A DNA stretch of 64,000 bases from Phymatolithon calcareum (GCA_977006965.1 OZ345358.1:2976001-3040000), one strand, 5' to 3'. Shown: positions 39,926 to 51,389, counted from the first letter of the stretch. Numbers and translations: made by a program. The notes: generated from the sequence alone by a model not told the origin.

Positions 39926-41857
39926 ATGCACCCGCCATTTGCGGCCCTTCTGCTCGCGAATCTTGTGCTGCTACTCGCACGCCCTGCGGCTGCGTTAATC
40001 AAAGCGCGAACAGCGACGTTGACCCCGAAAAGCTGGAACATGACGTTGAAGAACGACATCCCAGTGCACATCAACGTTACCATCGCGCCAGGGCTCCGGC
40101 AGAACTACATCTACCTGGAGTGGGTCTCATACCCGCCGTCAACGCGTGCCCGTGTTGCCCTCCTCGCCACCAACTACAGTGCACAGCCTGAAATACTCAC
40201 ATCCGATCAGTTCCCGTACCCTCCGTACCAGATATGCGCCAAGCATCAGCCTTGCTTCTCGGCGAACTATACCGACGAGCCGTCGTTCGTGACTGCACCG
40301 GGACACGCATTTCTACGCATCCCGCCCGTGGCAAACGGAGCCCTCAAGGTTCTCTTGGCTTACCTTCCGCTTCCGCGTTCCACCCCCTTTGCGACGAACG
40401 TCACGGGAGCTTTTGTGTTGCGCCTTGGAAATTCGACCCAATGTGGCGCCCGCGACGTTCAAACCAACTGCGGTGGTCACAAGTGCGTTCAACATCCCGG
40501 CATCAAGCCGGTTTGCGAATGCCCCAACAATCGCGCTGGTCAATTTTGCGAAGAGCGTATCAGCGACTTGTCACTTGGCGATAGCGCAGTTACCGTTCCC
40601 AAAGGTAGGTCGTATTGGAGATACCGCTTTCCTTCTGACGCGAAACCCAGTTTCGTCCGCTTGGTGGCGAAACATACCGGTAATCCCAATGCTGTCCGCA
40701 TCTTTGCAAAGAAACCCCATCAATGGTGCCGCCCTGAGGTCACCGTTTTCCCCCAAATGGGTTCCTATCTCCCGAGCATATTTGATATTCGCTGTGAAGC
40801 CAGGTCAGTGGGAGACAAACTCGTCGTTGAGTCTTCCACACCGCTCGGTCCTAATGATGTCTGGATAGTCTACGTCTTCGCAATGCGCGCTGTCGAGCTA
40901 TCAATAGACGTCACGCGGTGCGGTGCTATGTGCGAGCCATCAATTGCCAGGGACAATAAGGGAACGTCCGGCATTAGCCCTATCTCCTTCCTCATTCTTC
41001 CCATCTGCCTCTCCATTCTATGTCTCGCTGCCGCTGTTGTTTGCGTCCTGCTCTACGTCGACCGCCGTCACGGCTTCGTCACTGGCCCAGACAAGCTCAC
41101 GCCCAAGGAGCTCAACCTTATGTGTCCAGAGTTTACGTACACAGGTGAAATAGACAATAATGCCTCCGAAGACGAATCGCCGCTTTGCAGCATCTGCATA
41201 TGCGATTTTGAGGCCGGTGAACATCTGCGCAAACTTCAATGCAACCACCGTTTCCACTGCGAGTGCGTCGACCCCTGGCTCACACAGGCGAACGCATCAT
41301 GTCCCACGTGCCGCCAGGAAGCTAGAGTGCCTGAATTGTCAGAGCGTCGCTACCTACGCGCCATCGTGAAGCACGTGCTGGCCCCACTGCTTCGCATTCC
41401 GCACCGCACGCGAAGACGTCGCATCCACACCGCTGTGTCGTTTCGTCGAAGCGGGTCGCAGTCGAATCTAGAAGCCGCGCGTGCAGCTGCCGCGCGCGTT
41501 CGCATCGGTGATCACGCAGCGGAAGGCGATCAACCGCACGATGCACCGGCCGTGCCTGAGCCTGTGGCTGTTCTTCCGGACAGACCGGTAGCGCGCGACT
41601 CGCGGCGAGAATCTTCGGTAGCGTCCGCCCCTACTCGCAGAAGTAGTTGGGCGGAGAGTAGGAGCCCAAGCCCTTCACCTTCAATCCAGTCTGTGTCGTC
41701 GACTGCGAGCTTTACGACAGCTCCGTTGAACGTTGCAAACCACCCGCTTACCGCGCACGGCGTTTTGCCGCACGTCCGTGCCGCACTCCTCCCTGCACGC
41801 CGGCTTCCGCCGCCGACCCGTTCCCCGCGCGACTCCCCGGGGTCGCCTGAAGCATAG
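39926..41857 (+). CDS. Transmembrane RING-H2 ubiquitin ligase with EGF-like ectodomain
   Basis: I start at the ATG at 39926, because it opens with a signal peptide (FAALLLANLVLLLARPAAA); an upstream ATG at 39809 would bury it. The 643-residue protein has an ectodomain with several N-glycosylation sites and an EGF-like module at about 173-208 (CGARDVQTNCGGHKC...CECPNNRAGQFC). A membrane helix lies at about 350-378. The cytosolic RING-H2 at about 421-462 (CSICICDF...CNHRFHCECVDPWL...CPTC) has C3H2C3 ligands complete. The tail is rich in Ser, Arg and Pro. The plan is like GRAIL/RNF13-type E3s, which ubiquitinate membrane cargo, but with an EGF module in place of a recognisable PA domain. Substrates are unknown. 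Confidence 0.88.
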   Translation: MHPPFAALLLANLVLLLARPAAALIKARTATLTPKSWNMTLKNDIPVHINVTIAPGLRQNYIYLEWVSYPPSTRARVALLATNYSAQPEILTSDQFPYPPYQICAKHQPCFSANYTDEPSFVTAPGHAFLRIPPVANGALKVLLAYLPLPRSTPFATNVTGAFVLRLGNSTQCGARDVQTNCGGHKCVQHPGIKPVCECPNNRAGQFCEERISDLSLGDSAVTVPKGRSYWRYRFPSDAKPSFVRLVAKHTGNPNAVRIFAKKPHQWCRPEVTVFPQMGSYLPSIFDIRCEARSVGDKLVVESSTPLGPNDVWIVYVFAMRAVELSIDVTRCGAMCEPSIARDNKGTSGISPISFLILPICLSILCLAAAVVCVLLYVDRRHGFVTGPDKLTPKELNLMCPEFTYTGEIDNNASEDESPLCSICICDFEAGEHLRKLQCNHRFHCECVDPWLTQANASCPTCRQEARVPELSERRYLRAIVKHVLAPLLRIPHRTRRRRIHTAVSFRRSGSQSNLEAARAAAARVRIGDHAAEGDQPHDAPAVPEPVAVLPDRPVARDSRRESSVASAPTRRSSWAESRSPSPSPSIQSVSSTASFTTAPLNVANHPLTAHGVLPHVRAALLPARRLPPPTRSPRDSPGSPEA

Positions 41858-42589
41858 TCGGGGAAATGTTTACTGATGGTGCCGTTGCGGAGCGGAAAGT
41901 AGTTCAGAGGCCGGCGGAAACTGCCCGGCGTGGCGCCAATTCACTGTGTTGCCTGCAGGCGGATGCGCTCACCCGATCAGCGGTGCGCGAACAACCGCGA
42001 AGCGCGACAGGGGCATTACGGCGAAGTTTCTTTTATTTCAAAAGCGAATCGTCCATTTGAGAATGGGATGTGGTCCCCAATAGCGAGACTGCCCAGGAAA
42101 ACGCAGCTTGTGTGATTCGGTCAGCAGGGCGGGGTCGAGTAACGCGTAAGTGCGACCGGAATTTCGTGGCGAGTTGCATGGGGAGGTTGTCGTGGTGCGA
42201 TAGAATAGTTTTTTTCGATGCGTGCTCGCGGTGCTGTACATGAGTGCTTGGATCGGTGGGTCAGGAAACTGCAAGATGTACATTAAAAAGGCAATTATAA
42301 ACTTATCAGCACGATTGCTCCAACATGCCTCAGTTTCTCATCATGCCGGCAGTGACTGTCACTGTCAAGATATAGGAAACATCGCATCAATTCCTGGGGA
42401 TTTGTAGTAGAGTTCGGCGAAAGGCGTTGTAGTGTTTTCAAAGTTTCTCAGGAGTATCGCAGAATGCAGAGCATTCACAAGTACAAGACTTGTCAGTATA
42501 ATCGCAGCGGAAACGACAGAGTAGTTTGTGTAGCAACGAAATGAGTTGGCGCAAGGGAAAGAATCATCCGAATGGACCAAGCGAGAGAT
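41858..42589. other. Intergenic, no gene recognised
   Basis: 3' flank of the RING gene; no coding similarity. Confidence 0.4.
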
Positions 42590-42880
42590 TCACGCTCTGA
42601 AGAAGGCAAAGGGATTGCCGCAATAGAATTTTTATTGATTGGTGAGGACAGTGGAATCGCAGTAGCAATAACAGTGATGACGACTTCTTTGCAATAAGAA
42701 TTGCAATAGAAGGTGATGGCAATATGAAGGTAATATCGAAAATCTGCTTCACATTCAGGATATGCGTCTGCGAATACCAATCAATCTCTTTGCAAGATGT
42801 ATTTCAAAAAGGTCGGACTCTTACAATAGCGCTCCAATAGAAATCTACTGCAATATATTGGCAATGCAATATATAAGATG
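42590..42880. repeat. GCAAT/ATTGC-rich repeat
   Basis: Many GCAAT and ATTGC words (TTGCAATAAGAATTGCAATA near 42689; ACTGCAATATATTGGCAATG near 42848). The same words fill 45765-46475, 60540-60600 and 62995-63240, the last two flanking a hAT transposase. Confidence 0.55.
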
Positions 42881-42929
42881 CCAGCCCTAAGGAGGGCGAG
42901 ATGCTCCGCTGGTTAAGGCTTCGCCCTTG

Positions 42930-43310
42930 ACGTTATCGTGGCAGGACAGGAGCAAAAAACCGAGGATGTAATTGAAGAGAAAATCGGTGGTCTCGCAGGC
43001 ACGTCACTGCGCGTAAAATGGGTCCTAATTCAGCACCCAGTGAAGAAGATTAAGATTGCGACCGTCAAGATTGTTAGCCTCAATTCATAAAATCCTGTTG
43101 ATGGTGCTTCAGCCCGCTCGGCACCTTGGGCCGAGCCCACACTGGAAAAGCGTAGCATTGCCAAGTTCTAATTACAGTACTCGTCTTCGCAAACGCCAAT
43201 TTTCCTCCGCCATTCGCAACGAAAAGCTAACCAGTAGACCAACCAAGCTACAACGCAGTCCTCAGAAGCACTGGGCGCCCTTTTGGGGCTCTCCTCGCTA
43301 CGCCCTCTAA
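42930..43310 (+). pseudogene. Unnamed dispersed coding repeat, copy 2
   Basis: The plus strand reads VIEEKIGGLAGTSLRVKWVL, then IQHPVKKIKIATVKIVSLNS and a stop. In another frame there follow LGPSPHWKSVALPSSNYST and blocks matching copy 1 at 8953-9517. The shared order over about 400 bases shows common descent. The function is unknown. Confidence 0.5.
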
Positions 43311-43319
43311 GATTTTTGG

Positions 43320-43838
43320 GATATTTTCAAACAGCCCCTCATTGTTCACGAACTTCAGTACTTCGACCCGTTTCTCATTTCATATTTCTTCTACCGTTTT
43401 GGTGACAACTCTACCAATAGTCTGGCGCCTTGATATATTCCGTCCACTACAGCGTAGGAGTAGATGCTCCACGGTCTCCTTGGTTCCCAAAGAGCAGGTC
43501 TTGCATATAAGGTCGTATTCAACGGGAACATCTTGAAAAACTGTTACCAGCGAGCAACATAGTGCGGTAAGTTGTTTGAGAGTCGTTTCAGCGCACCTGT
43601 GGCTTATATTGCGCTCTGGGGGTAACAACTGTATACTCCTAAGCTTTGTCGACTGGTGCCGATTGACAATCGACCGCGCAGATTCTATGGTTAAGGGTAT
43701 ATTTTGAAGCGTCACCAGACTTGACTCCGTAATGCCTTTTCGAGCAAGGTCGTCCGTTTTTTCGTTCCCAGGGAGCCAACAGTAGCTTGGGATCCAAATT
43801 ACTTCGCAAGTAAACATATCATCAATCAGCCTTCCCAT
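43320..43838 (-). pseudogene. LINE family B, RNase H tail, minus copy
   Basis: The frame starts at 43838 and has VIWIPSYCWLPGNEKTDDLA, the last conserved block of an RNase H domain. A C-X2-C-X8-H-X4-C finger follows (CKTCSLGTKETVEHLLLRC), usual at the end of RNase H-carrying non-LTR elements. Only this 3' end of the element remains. A second copy in the opposite direction starts at 43841. Confidence 0.75.
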
Positions 43839-43840
43839 AA

Positions 43841-44320
43841 CCGAGTCACTGCGGCGTCACGAAGAGTGAGACTGCTGATGAACTTGCGCGGCGGGGAATT
43901 TCGGAATCGAGTCTGGCGCTACAGCAAGAGATACCTCTCACTTTGGAAGCGGCACGATCAATCATCAAACCGCCCTGTTGAAGCAAACCACTGACCCTTC
44001 CTACGCTTCCGAAAGATCTGCACATCTCTGCGAGATGTGCAGAGGTGGTTCCGCACCAGCTCATAGTGAACTGCAGCCCTATTTAGGCAAGATTTTACCA
44101 TAGACACAGCGAGGATGAACCGCTTCCCTACGGGCCAGTATGCAAGTTGTGCCCGTATGGCGTCAAGGAGACAGTGCAGCACCTCATACTACATTGTTCT
44201 GGGAGGAGTGCCTCTCGACGACAATTCATCGGAAGAGTGCGAGACAAAACGGTAGAAGATCTGTGCAGGGAGAGACCCGTAGAGATACTCCGATATTTGA
44301 ACAATGAGAACTTGCTCTAG
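43841..44320 (+). pseudogene. LINE family B, RNase H tail, plus copy
   Basis: One plus-strand frame reads PSHCGVTKSETADELARRG, then the finger CKLCPYGVKETVQHLILHC and ASRRQFIGRVRDKTVEDL. It ends at TAG 44318-44320, with two earlier in-frame stops (TGA and TAG). It is closely similar to the minus copy at 43320-43838 (SRRQTIGRVVTKTVEEI). An (AAAG)n run at 44355-44371 is the probable 3' tail of the element. It is truncated at the same codon region where the opposite copy begins. Confidence 0.78.
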
Positions 44321-44371
44321 AGTAAGTTCTGGCGTTATTTAACGCATTCTGCATTAAAGAAAGAAAGAAAG

Positions 44372-45534
44372 CCATCCCATAGGATCCGACAGCTGCCATC
44401 TCCCCACACATCCATCGTTGCCCGGTCAGCCCATCGAGGAAGCTCTTCTGTCTGCAAACCAACGAATGTGCTGCGCGCATAGGATTCGCAAGTGTGATAT
44501 CTCCTCAAAAGCTCAGACCAAGAATATTTCGGCGTCGAACGACGAACCCACTGCTCCAATGGTCGTTTCGTGTGAACACATTTGTTCCGGCAACTTTCTT
44601 GGTTGATATCTCGTTTATAATCTTGAAAGCTCATCCAGGGTGTCAGCAGCACTTGATGCAGCAAAAATAACATGAAATACTGATCCAGCAATTCATCGAT
44701 ACCGCATTTAACTCCAGCACTACTCGTCAACATTCTGTCAATTCATATCGTACATTTACGTTAGAGAGCGGTATTCGAACCCAATTCATTCCCACGGAGA
44801 AGAAAAGGAAGAATTCGAATGCCATGACGACTACTTTTGCCGCGCAAATCAACCGCAAAGTTTGCAAAGTGAGGAAAAAGACTGCCATTTTTTCATAATG
44901 TAGCAAGCTTTATGGTGGCGAAACATGCATATGTTGCATTCATTTCGTTGAAACTGTTTCAAGAAGGGCGTTCTTGCTATCCATAAGCTTAACGCTGTCG
45001 AAGAGCCTGATATTGGAGTGCTTTCGTTGGCAAAAAATTATATGAATCTCATACCCTTGTAGATGTGGGTACATACCAAGCGTTCGCCAAGCAAGGAGCA
45101 AGGGCGAAACTTAACGGGAGAGAGCCATAATTACTTAGCAAATATCATGGCTAACTATGGTAAGCCCAGAAACCCATAATTGCATGGCATTTACTGACGC
45201 AATCAGGACACAAGACTGGATTGCGTGGATAAGATAATTGATAGAATTAGGGTATTGTAAAAGGCAATAAAATCCAGTCCTTCCAGCCTCTCATTGAGGA
45301 GGAGAGGCATCGGGCTTTTGAGAAGCATGTGTTGTGGTTAAGGATTGTCTCTCCTCAGTTCTTTTGCAGGGCTTAGTGGGCGTCTAAACCCTCAATTGAG
45401 GGAAAATTTCAGTAAACTAGACACTAGGGCCGACTCGCCACCAGAGATTGATCCTGATGTTGGCCCGGCTCATTAAAATCTCCCGGAGAAACAGAATCGC
45501 TTTTGTCTGGTCTCTCAAGACCTCCTTGATTAGT
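44372..45534. other. Intergenic, no gene recognised
   Basis: A 132-codon minus frame at 44733-44335 covers the LINE tail and has no recognised domain. No other coding signal. Confidence 0.4.
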
Positions 45535-45630
45535 GTATATCTTGTCACGAGTAAATTCGTGAGTGGCTTGCACTCATATTCGACTTCATGAGTCATCTTC
45601 GAAGAATATAATACGCCTCTCCTGAAATCT
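45535..45630 (-). repeat. LINE family A, copy 5, short 3' coding fragment
   Basis: The minus strand encodes YSSKMTHEVEYECKPLTNLL, then IKEVLRDQTKA, which aligns with the last 35 residues of copy 2 (SSKMSTEIEFECKRLTGALV, IKNVLSRQSTLA). Confidence 0.7.
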
Positions 45631-45764
45631 CGGCATAATAGGCAGAAGAAATTTTGTCCCCTGCCAGTACTGTTTGTGTGCGGCAAGTGACGTAGATAAA
45701 GAGTTCGTCATTATTTTTCGAAGGTAGAGCCTCACATTAATAATGTGAGACCAGGGATCCGAAC

Positions 45765-46475
45765 AATGCCATTGCAAGCGATTGGAGAAAAAGATGCAAT
45801 ACCCAATGCGGAGGGCGTCTCACACGGCGTTGCAATGCGAATTGCAATACTGGTAGTCGTAGAAATCCTAATTGCAATGATCTCGGGCGATGAATATCGT
45901 TTAATGGTCATGTAAAGCATAAAACACTACAACAGAAACAGCCGCACATTCACGCCAGGTTGCAAATGAGCAGCCAGCAAGGTACAATATGATAAGGGTT
46001 TGCCTTACATATGCTGTTATCACGTGGAATCGACAGTGACGTTGTAAGAAAATAGCCAGCACGGTATAATCAAGGAAAGTATGCCTTACATGTACTGTTG
46101 CCGGGATGTCGACGATTCGTGGTCAGCTGGCGCACGACTGGTATGTAGTTAGGGTACGTAAATTAGTGTAGCCACTTCAGCAATCGGTATTGAAATCACC
46201 AAAGATGGCGCAATGCAACTTGCAATGCTGCAGAATGACCCAATCTTCGATTTCTATTGAGGATTGCAATTCATTGCAATGTCAGTCCATTTTAACCGAC
46301 CCCTGTGTGAGACTCTACATTCGAAAAATAATGTTATCACCTTGCACTCCAATCATTCAGATTCAGTCGTCAAGGACGAAAAAAGCTTTGAAGGCAAACA
46401 GGCGGAAGATTTCCTGTATTGCAAAAGACAAACTACCTTTGAAGCGACAGAATGAGAAGAGAGCTAGAGGAATAT
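45765..46475. repeat. ATTGCAAT-rich segment
   Basis: At least ten GCAAT/ATTGC words occur, several as palindromes (GAATTGCAATAC, TAATTGCAATGA, GGATTGCAATTCATTGCAAT). No frame is conserved. It could be a non-autonomous DNA element related to the hAT copies, which are flanked by similar words. Confidence 0.45.
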
Positions 46476-47255
46476 TGCAATAGCCTGCATTCGCACGACA
46501 TAACGGATGATGCACTGCAAGACACGCGAAGAAGCACTGTAAGATTGTTCAGACCAGAGTCTATAACCGACGTCTTGAAAGGCCCGCTGATCACGGAGCG
46601 GAGAGAATCATGAGAACAATGGCACTCGAATAAGCAGAGGAAAAGAAATGAGACACACTGTCCTGTTTAACTTCCAGTTCCGTATCTAGCCAAGTATTCT
46701 GCGACATGTTCTTGAGCTCATGCCAGAACTCAGTGACCATAGAGTCGCGCCCATTGTGGAAGAGAAGGATCCCATATTGGTGAGTGATGCACATTCCTTG
46801 CCACTAGGGATGAAGACAAAATTTGTAATCACGCGTGGGTGTATTTACTGTGCGCTTATGATCTGATGTCTTTACCGCTCACTGATGTTAACCTTATTCC
46901 TGCTCAGCGATGCTATCCCCTCTAGGGCGAAAACAAAGGGTTATCATTCCCTCGCAGATGTTTTCCCGCTCATTAATTGTGTTATTAGCGAGTGAGAGAA
47001 ATTATTGTGGAAGAACTCTTGCTCCGGTCAGTTTACTGAGAGCGGAAACCAGTTAATTGCATAATGTCAGGAGGTCTAATCTGGCTAGAAATTGATATTC
47101 CAGAATAGGGAACAACTGCAACCCAAAAGGCGAGGGGTGTTGTCTCATACATAAACATGATACACGCAATATACAGAGACTTTATAGGCATACCTCCATC
47201 ACACGACGACGACGATAGAGGCAGACAACCAGAGTAAAAGCTCCTTCTCTCTACA
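46476..47255. other. Probable degraded copia 5' LTR region and unknown DNA
   Basis: Sequence ending CTCTCTACA at 47255 directly precedes a primer-binding site, so the last few hundred bases are likely the 5' LTR. I cannot fix its left end, because no second LTR copy is visible. Confidence 0.4.
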
Positions 47256-47268
47256 GGTTATGGGCGCA
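47256..47268 (+). other. Primer-binding site, initiator-tRNA type
   Basis: GGTTATGGGCGCA resembles the internal initiator-Met tRNA site used by Drosophila copia. It follows a CA that would close the LTR. Confidence 0.55.
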
Positions 47269-47471
47269 TCACACTAACCTCGAAACAATGAAGACAACAA
47301 TCCCCCAGGCTGGCACAACACCAAGAGACGCAAAGAGCTCTTCGTGCCAGCCGCTTGTAAGCACGGAATCATATCAACGATCTCCTGCAAGCAATCGCCC
47401 TTTCCGAGCGACTAGAAAAATCTCCAGACACCGAAATATCATTCAATCAAAATCACAGCTCCATAAATTTT

Positions 47472-47917
47472 ATGCAGATCTTACCACCTCCTCAGCTTAC
47501 AAAGTCCAACTACCCTCGTTGGCATCAAGCCGTCACCTCAATCGCAGAGGAGCATGATATACAAGAGCACCTCACAGCAGAAGTCCCCATACCGCCCGGT
47601 GCAACTGACCAACATAGTGAAATCCGCAAGTCACGGAAGAAAGCCAAGCGTTAATTCTCTCAACGATCTCGGATGATATGGCTCTCGAGCTTGGTGATGA
47701 TATCCTCTCCTTGGAAGCACACGAAATCATGTCCATCCTACAGAAATACTTTGACGCAAAATGCGGTATCCAGGAACATGAGAAATTAAATGCAAAAGCA
47801 TTTTGCACCCTGGATAAAGAAAAGCCGATTACGGAGTACATCAAAGAGCATCGACAAATTCGTCAAGACATAATCCTTTCCGAGTACCTAACATCGCAAA
47901 TGAACAAGTCACCGTGA
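47472..47917 (+). pseudogene. Copia-type Gag fragment
   Basis: LTKSNYPRWHQAVTSIAEEH is the usual copia Gag opening. A stop at about 47652 breaks it, and the frame resumes with LGDDILSLEAHEIMSILQKY and AFCTLDKEKPITEYIKEHRQ. The zinc knuckle is not seen. Confidence 0.65.
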
Positions 47918-48648
47918 ACTACATCATTAAGGGCCTATCCACACACAGTGGCTATGCTGCTCTTATCCCCACTCATCAAATCGCACAGCCACGCAGTGTT
48001 ACCGCTATAAGCACCTCACTCGGAACTGTAACCGATTCCATGCCAGTACTCACAGCCCTACAGCCTCTAGTCAAAAGCCAAAGGACGCTACGATACAAAC
48101 AATATCTCCCGTTGCTTTGCTCTCAAGAAGCGAGAAAAAGCAAAAAGAAGCGCGCGCGCGAGTTCAAATCTCCCAAGACCAAAAACGAACGTCGTAGACA
48201 GCGACGCACAAACCATGTCCGCGCCCCACATGCTGAAGACTCAAGATCCTCCGACGACTCTAGTGACGAAATAAGTACGTCTTTTTCCTTATATCACTTC
48301 GATTTTGCTCCAAATGCGACATTTAACAAAATCCTCCAAGCAATACAACTACCCTTTCCAGGATCTGTAACGGTAGCTGACAATTCGCGTGCCACGACGA
48401 CGCAATCTAGTCCAATTGAGATACAAACAAAGGCACGCAATACCCTCCATGTCAAAGAAGCCATAACTGCACCCACATTTGCCAAAAATCTTCTATCCGT
48501 TTCCCCTCTCTGCGAAGACAATGACTGCCAGGTCATAATGGATGCAGAGCGCGCCCATATCACTGCCAAAACTGATCCTCCACTTGAAAATCAAATGCTA
48601 GGTGAAGCTCCACTACCGCAATGCTTGTACCGAGTCACTGTGCTCTAA
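47914..48648 (+). pseudogene. Copia-type Gag end and protease-linker region
   Basis: A basic stretch (SKKKRAREF, NERRRQRR) is followed by SVTVADNSRATTTQSSPIEI and APTFAKNLLSVSPL. This is the 'VADN...NLLSVS' pattern between protease and integrase in copia elements. The catalytic D-S/T-G is not recognisable. Confidence 0.55.
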
Positions 48649-48906
48649 AAAGCTTCAAAATGAGGCCACACACATCCTATCGCACAACATAGGAAGCCAA
48701 ATCCGACCACGCATGTGAAATCGCGTACGCTAACACTGATACGTCCGTCTCCATGGCCACTCAAAAGCGCAAAGCCACTTCGGACTACACCTGTATCAAT
48801 GGCAGTACAACCACTCGCTGATGACTTCTTGATATTTCTCGGCAGAAGCAAAAGAAAAAGCAAATGGCACTTTCATATGAACTCTGCACTGCGAAAATAA
48901 TCTATT

Positions 48907-49740
48907 ATGGCGAAAAGTCATGACGTTGGACTACCGTCAACACTGAAGTCAACTGCAGTCCGTATGGACTCTAGTGGCTGCGAAATTGAATCGTTCCAAC
49001 CAGCTCCGCGTCGAGGGACGCTGATTCCGCCGTTCCCTGGACATACTGCGGTCTGCGATATAGCCGGCACCCTGAAAAAGACCAGGGCTGGATATGTGTT
49101 CTTCATGCCCCTCATCGGGTTCCATAGAGTATACGCGCTCATCTTCCTTTTAAAAACAAAGGATGAAGCACCACGGCATTTGCTATATGGCATGACGACA
49201 GTAAGACTGCACTTCGACACACCTCCATCACGATTTCGATGCGACAATGCCTGAGAATTCCTGAAGAAGATGCTGACGGAACTATACAGGGCAAGCGGAA
49301 TATTTGCATCTCCAACCAAACCACATGCGACTCAAGAGAACGGCGTTGCAGAACGCTACAGTCATACCGTTTTCTCTCGCGTTCGGTCCACATTAGATGC
49401 TGCTAGCACATCATTCGATCAATATTGGGATTGGAAGTACTAGACACGGCGCCCAAGATTAATATCACGCTGCAGGACACTACACTCAAGATTCCCAAAG
49501 TGATCTGGCAACAGCATGCCTACGAAAGTTCCAAGTTCCCACAATCGCAAACTAACCTCCAGTTTTTTCGTCCCTTCGCAGAATTTGCGCTTGTCGCCAA
49601 TGTCGGCGCGCAAAAGAAGAAGTCCGACCGGAGATCCACACTCGTTCGCTACTTAAAAGCCGAGCACGAGGACCACTTTCGAGTCCTGAATCCCAAAAAC
49701 GGTCGGATCGCAATATTCCGCATAGCGAACTGTAGGCCGT
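48907..49740 (+). pseudogene. Copia-type integrase, broken
   Basis: The DDE residues can be placed: TAVCDIAGTLKKTRAGYVFF (first Asp), SRFRCDNA (second Asp) followed by a TGA at about 49252, and HATQENGVAERY (Glu). The C-terminal part continues to 49740 in other frames. Confidence 0.7.
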
Positions 49741-50059
49741 AAAACCCTAATTTTGATCAGCAACAATAATTCTTTCCCCCCCCTCCCTCTGCCGCCTACA
49801 CGGACAGTTCACGTTCCTAACGTTAACGCTCAAAATGAATACCCTAAGATGGTACACCAGGCCCGAAGAACACCGTCGAATTAATTCCCTCTCCCATGGC
49901 CTTATTCACGCCTTTTCGCTGATTTGCTCGACACAGCCGTAATACCGACAAACAACGAGGTTAAGATCACCTAAACACTGCTTACGACTGCATCCACCAT
50001 CGATAATAATACTACCGCCCCGAATAATCCTCCCAGATCCGCTGTACTGGCCATGCATG
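49741..50059. other. Unassigned sequence between opposing retroelement remnants
   Basis: Pyrimidine-rich with a CCCCCCCTCCCTCTGCC run; no motif recognised. Confidence 0.35.
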
Positions 50060-50840
50060 TTCGCACTAGAGATCCATTCCCGCATACAAAATGCTTAATT
50101 TCTCCAAAGTCTCTTCCCATGGCCCGGCAGTATCAGGAAACAAACCTCTGGGCTGATGCCTACAGCAAGGAGCTCGATGTGAACGTCGAAGTTTTCGACT
50201 TGCTCCTATCCAGGATCGATAGCATCATCTTTCCACACGACGAATTATTCCAATTTCCCGTTAGGAGTGGTACGATAATTCCTGATGTACTTTATAGCAT
50301 GCGACTGGGGCTCGATTTTCGGGTTTCCGTTTTCAGCTGGACAAGCGTCAGGTGGTTTGGGGATACGGTGCGCTTCACGTTAAATCATAGGCTCCACCAC
50401 GATTTCTTCGGACGACAACAAACGGACCTCCGTGAACCGGGTCCCGCTTTGAGCCTCTAGTTTGGTCCCACATTATAACGACTGAGCATAATCAAGGATT
50501 ATTAGGTGTGACCGTGCGAGCGTGCGCTCCATTTTCCCTTTCCAGTCCATAACGAGTGCATAAATTGCAAGGATAAATGATATCACCCGGCTCCTTCTGC
50601 CTGCTTGTCCAGAGGAGTAAACTTTTCAACTTCAACGTCCTTCTTCAGAACATTTTCGATTGTAGCATTCGTACACTCAACTGTGCCGTTTGCGCAGGGG
50701 TTTTAAACTCTGACAGTATGGCGGTAAATCCCGTTAAACCTCGCCAGCTCGTCAGTAGCTTGATTCAAAAAGTCTGTGTCATTGTCGACTGAATTACTTT
50801 AGGCGCACCAAGAATCAAAAATATATTCCATAGTTCTTTT
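50060..50840 (-). pseudogene. Gypsy-type integrase end with GPF module and chromodomain
   Basis: On the minus strand there are, in order, FLILGAPKVIQS, DTDFLNQATDELARFNG, ANGTVECTNATIENVLKK (integrase core), GPFVVVRRNRGGAYDLT (GPY/F module) and NYRTTPNGKLE-stop-FVVWKDDAIDPG-stop-EQVENFD (chromodomain). The order is that of chromoviruses. Several stops and frame changes make it non-functional. No RT is found near it. Confidence 0.65.
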
Positions 50841-51318
50841 GAAAATACATCTTCTCGTTGAAAAGGCATTGACGGATGCTGAACTGCGTCAAGATATTGG
50901 ATTCGACCGTCAGTGTAGCCATACCAGTTTCGATCACAGTGAGAAGAGTCACAAGATATATGGAGATGCCGTAGAGAAACAGAACCTTGAAGTGCTTGGC
51001 TAGATTGCTCACTGCCAGAACATGCGAGTGAAATTGAGGAGCATGAGAATCATCTCCGTCAAGCGCCATCCGGACGTATCCGTTGCCTAGTATTTGAGTC
51101 GAAAAAAAGGCGACAGTAACAGTTTCCCTGTCAATTCGTTTGTAGTTCACAAACATGGATAAGTCACGGCAGAATTTGTGCGTTTCTCTGCAGCCAGTGA
51201 TCGCGCTATCGGACTTGCGTAAATCTATTTTTCCCATCGTGCTTCGGAAACTTTCGGCGATATTGTTCGCTCGAAATTGCCGTGACTGGTCATCGAATGG
51301 AGAATCCCTGTTAAACAA
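50841..51318 (-). pseudogene. Retroelement protease region
   Basis: HKFCRDLSMFVNYKRIDRET and VTVAFFSTQILGNGYVRMAL fit the region after the D-S-G-A site of copia-like proteases (here DSAI, so the site is lost). It leads directly into the gypsy-like integrase at 50060-50840, so either the element is mosaic or two remnants abut. Confidence 0.5.
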
Positions 51319-51389
51319 TGTGCGTCGGGACGAATGGGTATTTCCGCTGACGTGATTGCAGAATAGTGTACATTGAATTTATCTTCAGC

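Larger units (their letters stand above)
47256..49740 (+). mobile_element. Ty1/copia-type remnant: PBS, gag, protease, integrase
   Basis: Primer-binding site, Gag, protease-linker region and integrase appear in copia order on the plus strand. RT and RNase H are not found before the neighbouring minus-strand elements start near 50060. Many stops and frame changes show an old copy. Confidence 0.75.

Noticed and set aside
42900-42950. Box A-like string GCTCCGCTGGTTAAGGC resembling tRNA-Ser/Leu
   Set aside because: No box B follows at a workable distance and no cloverleaf can be drawn.
44335-44733. 132-codon minus-strand frame
   Set aside because: It covers the 3' tail of LINE B in reverse and has no recognised motif.
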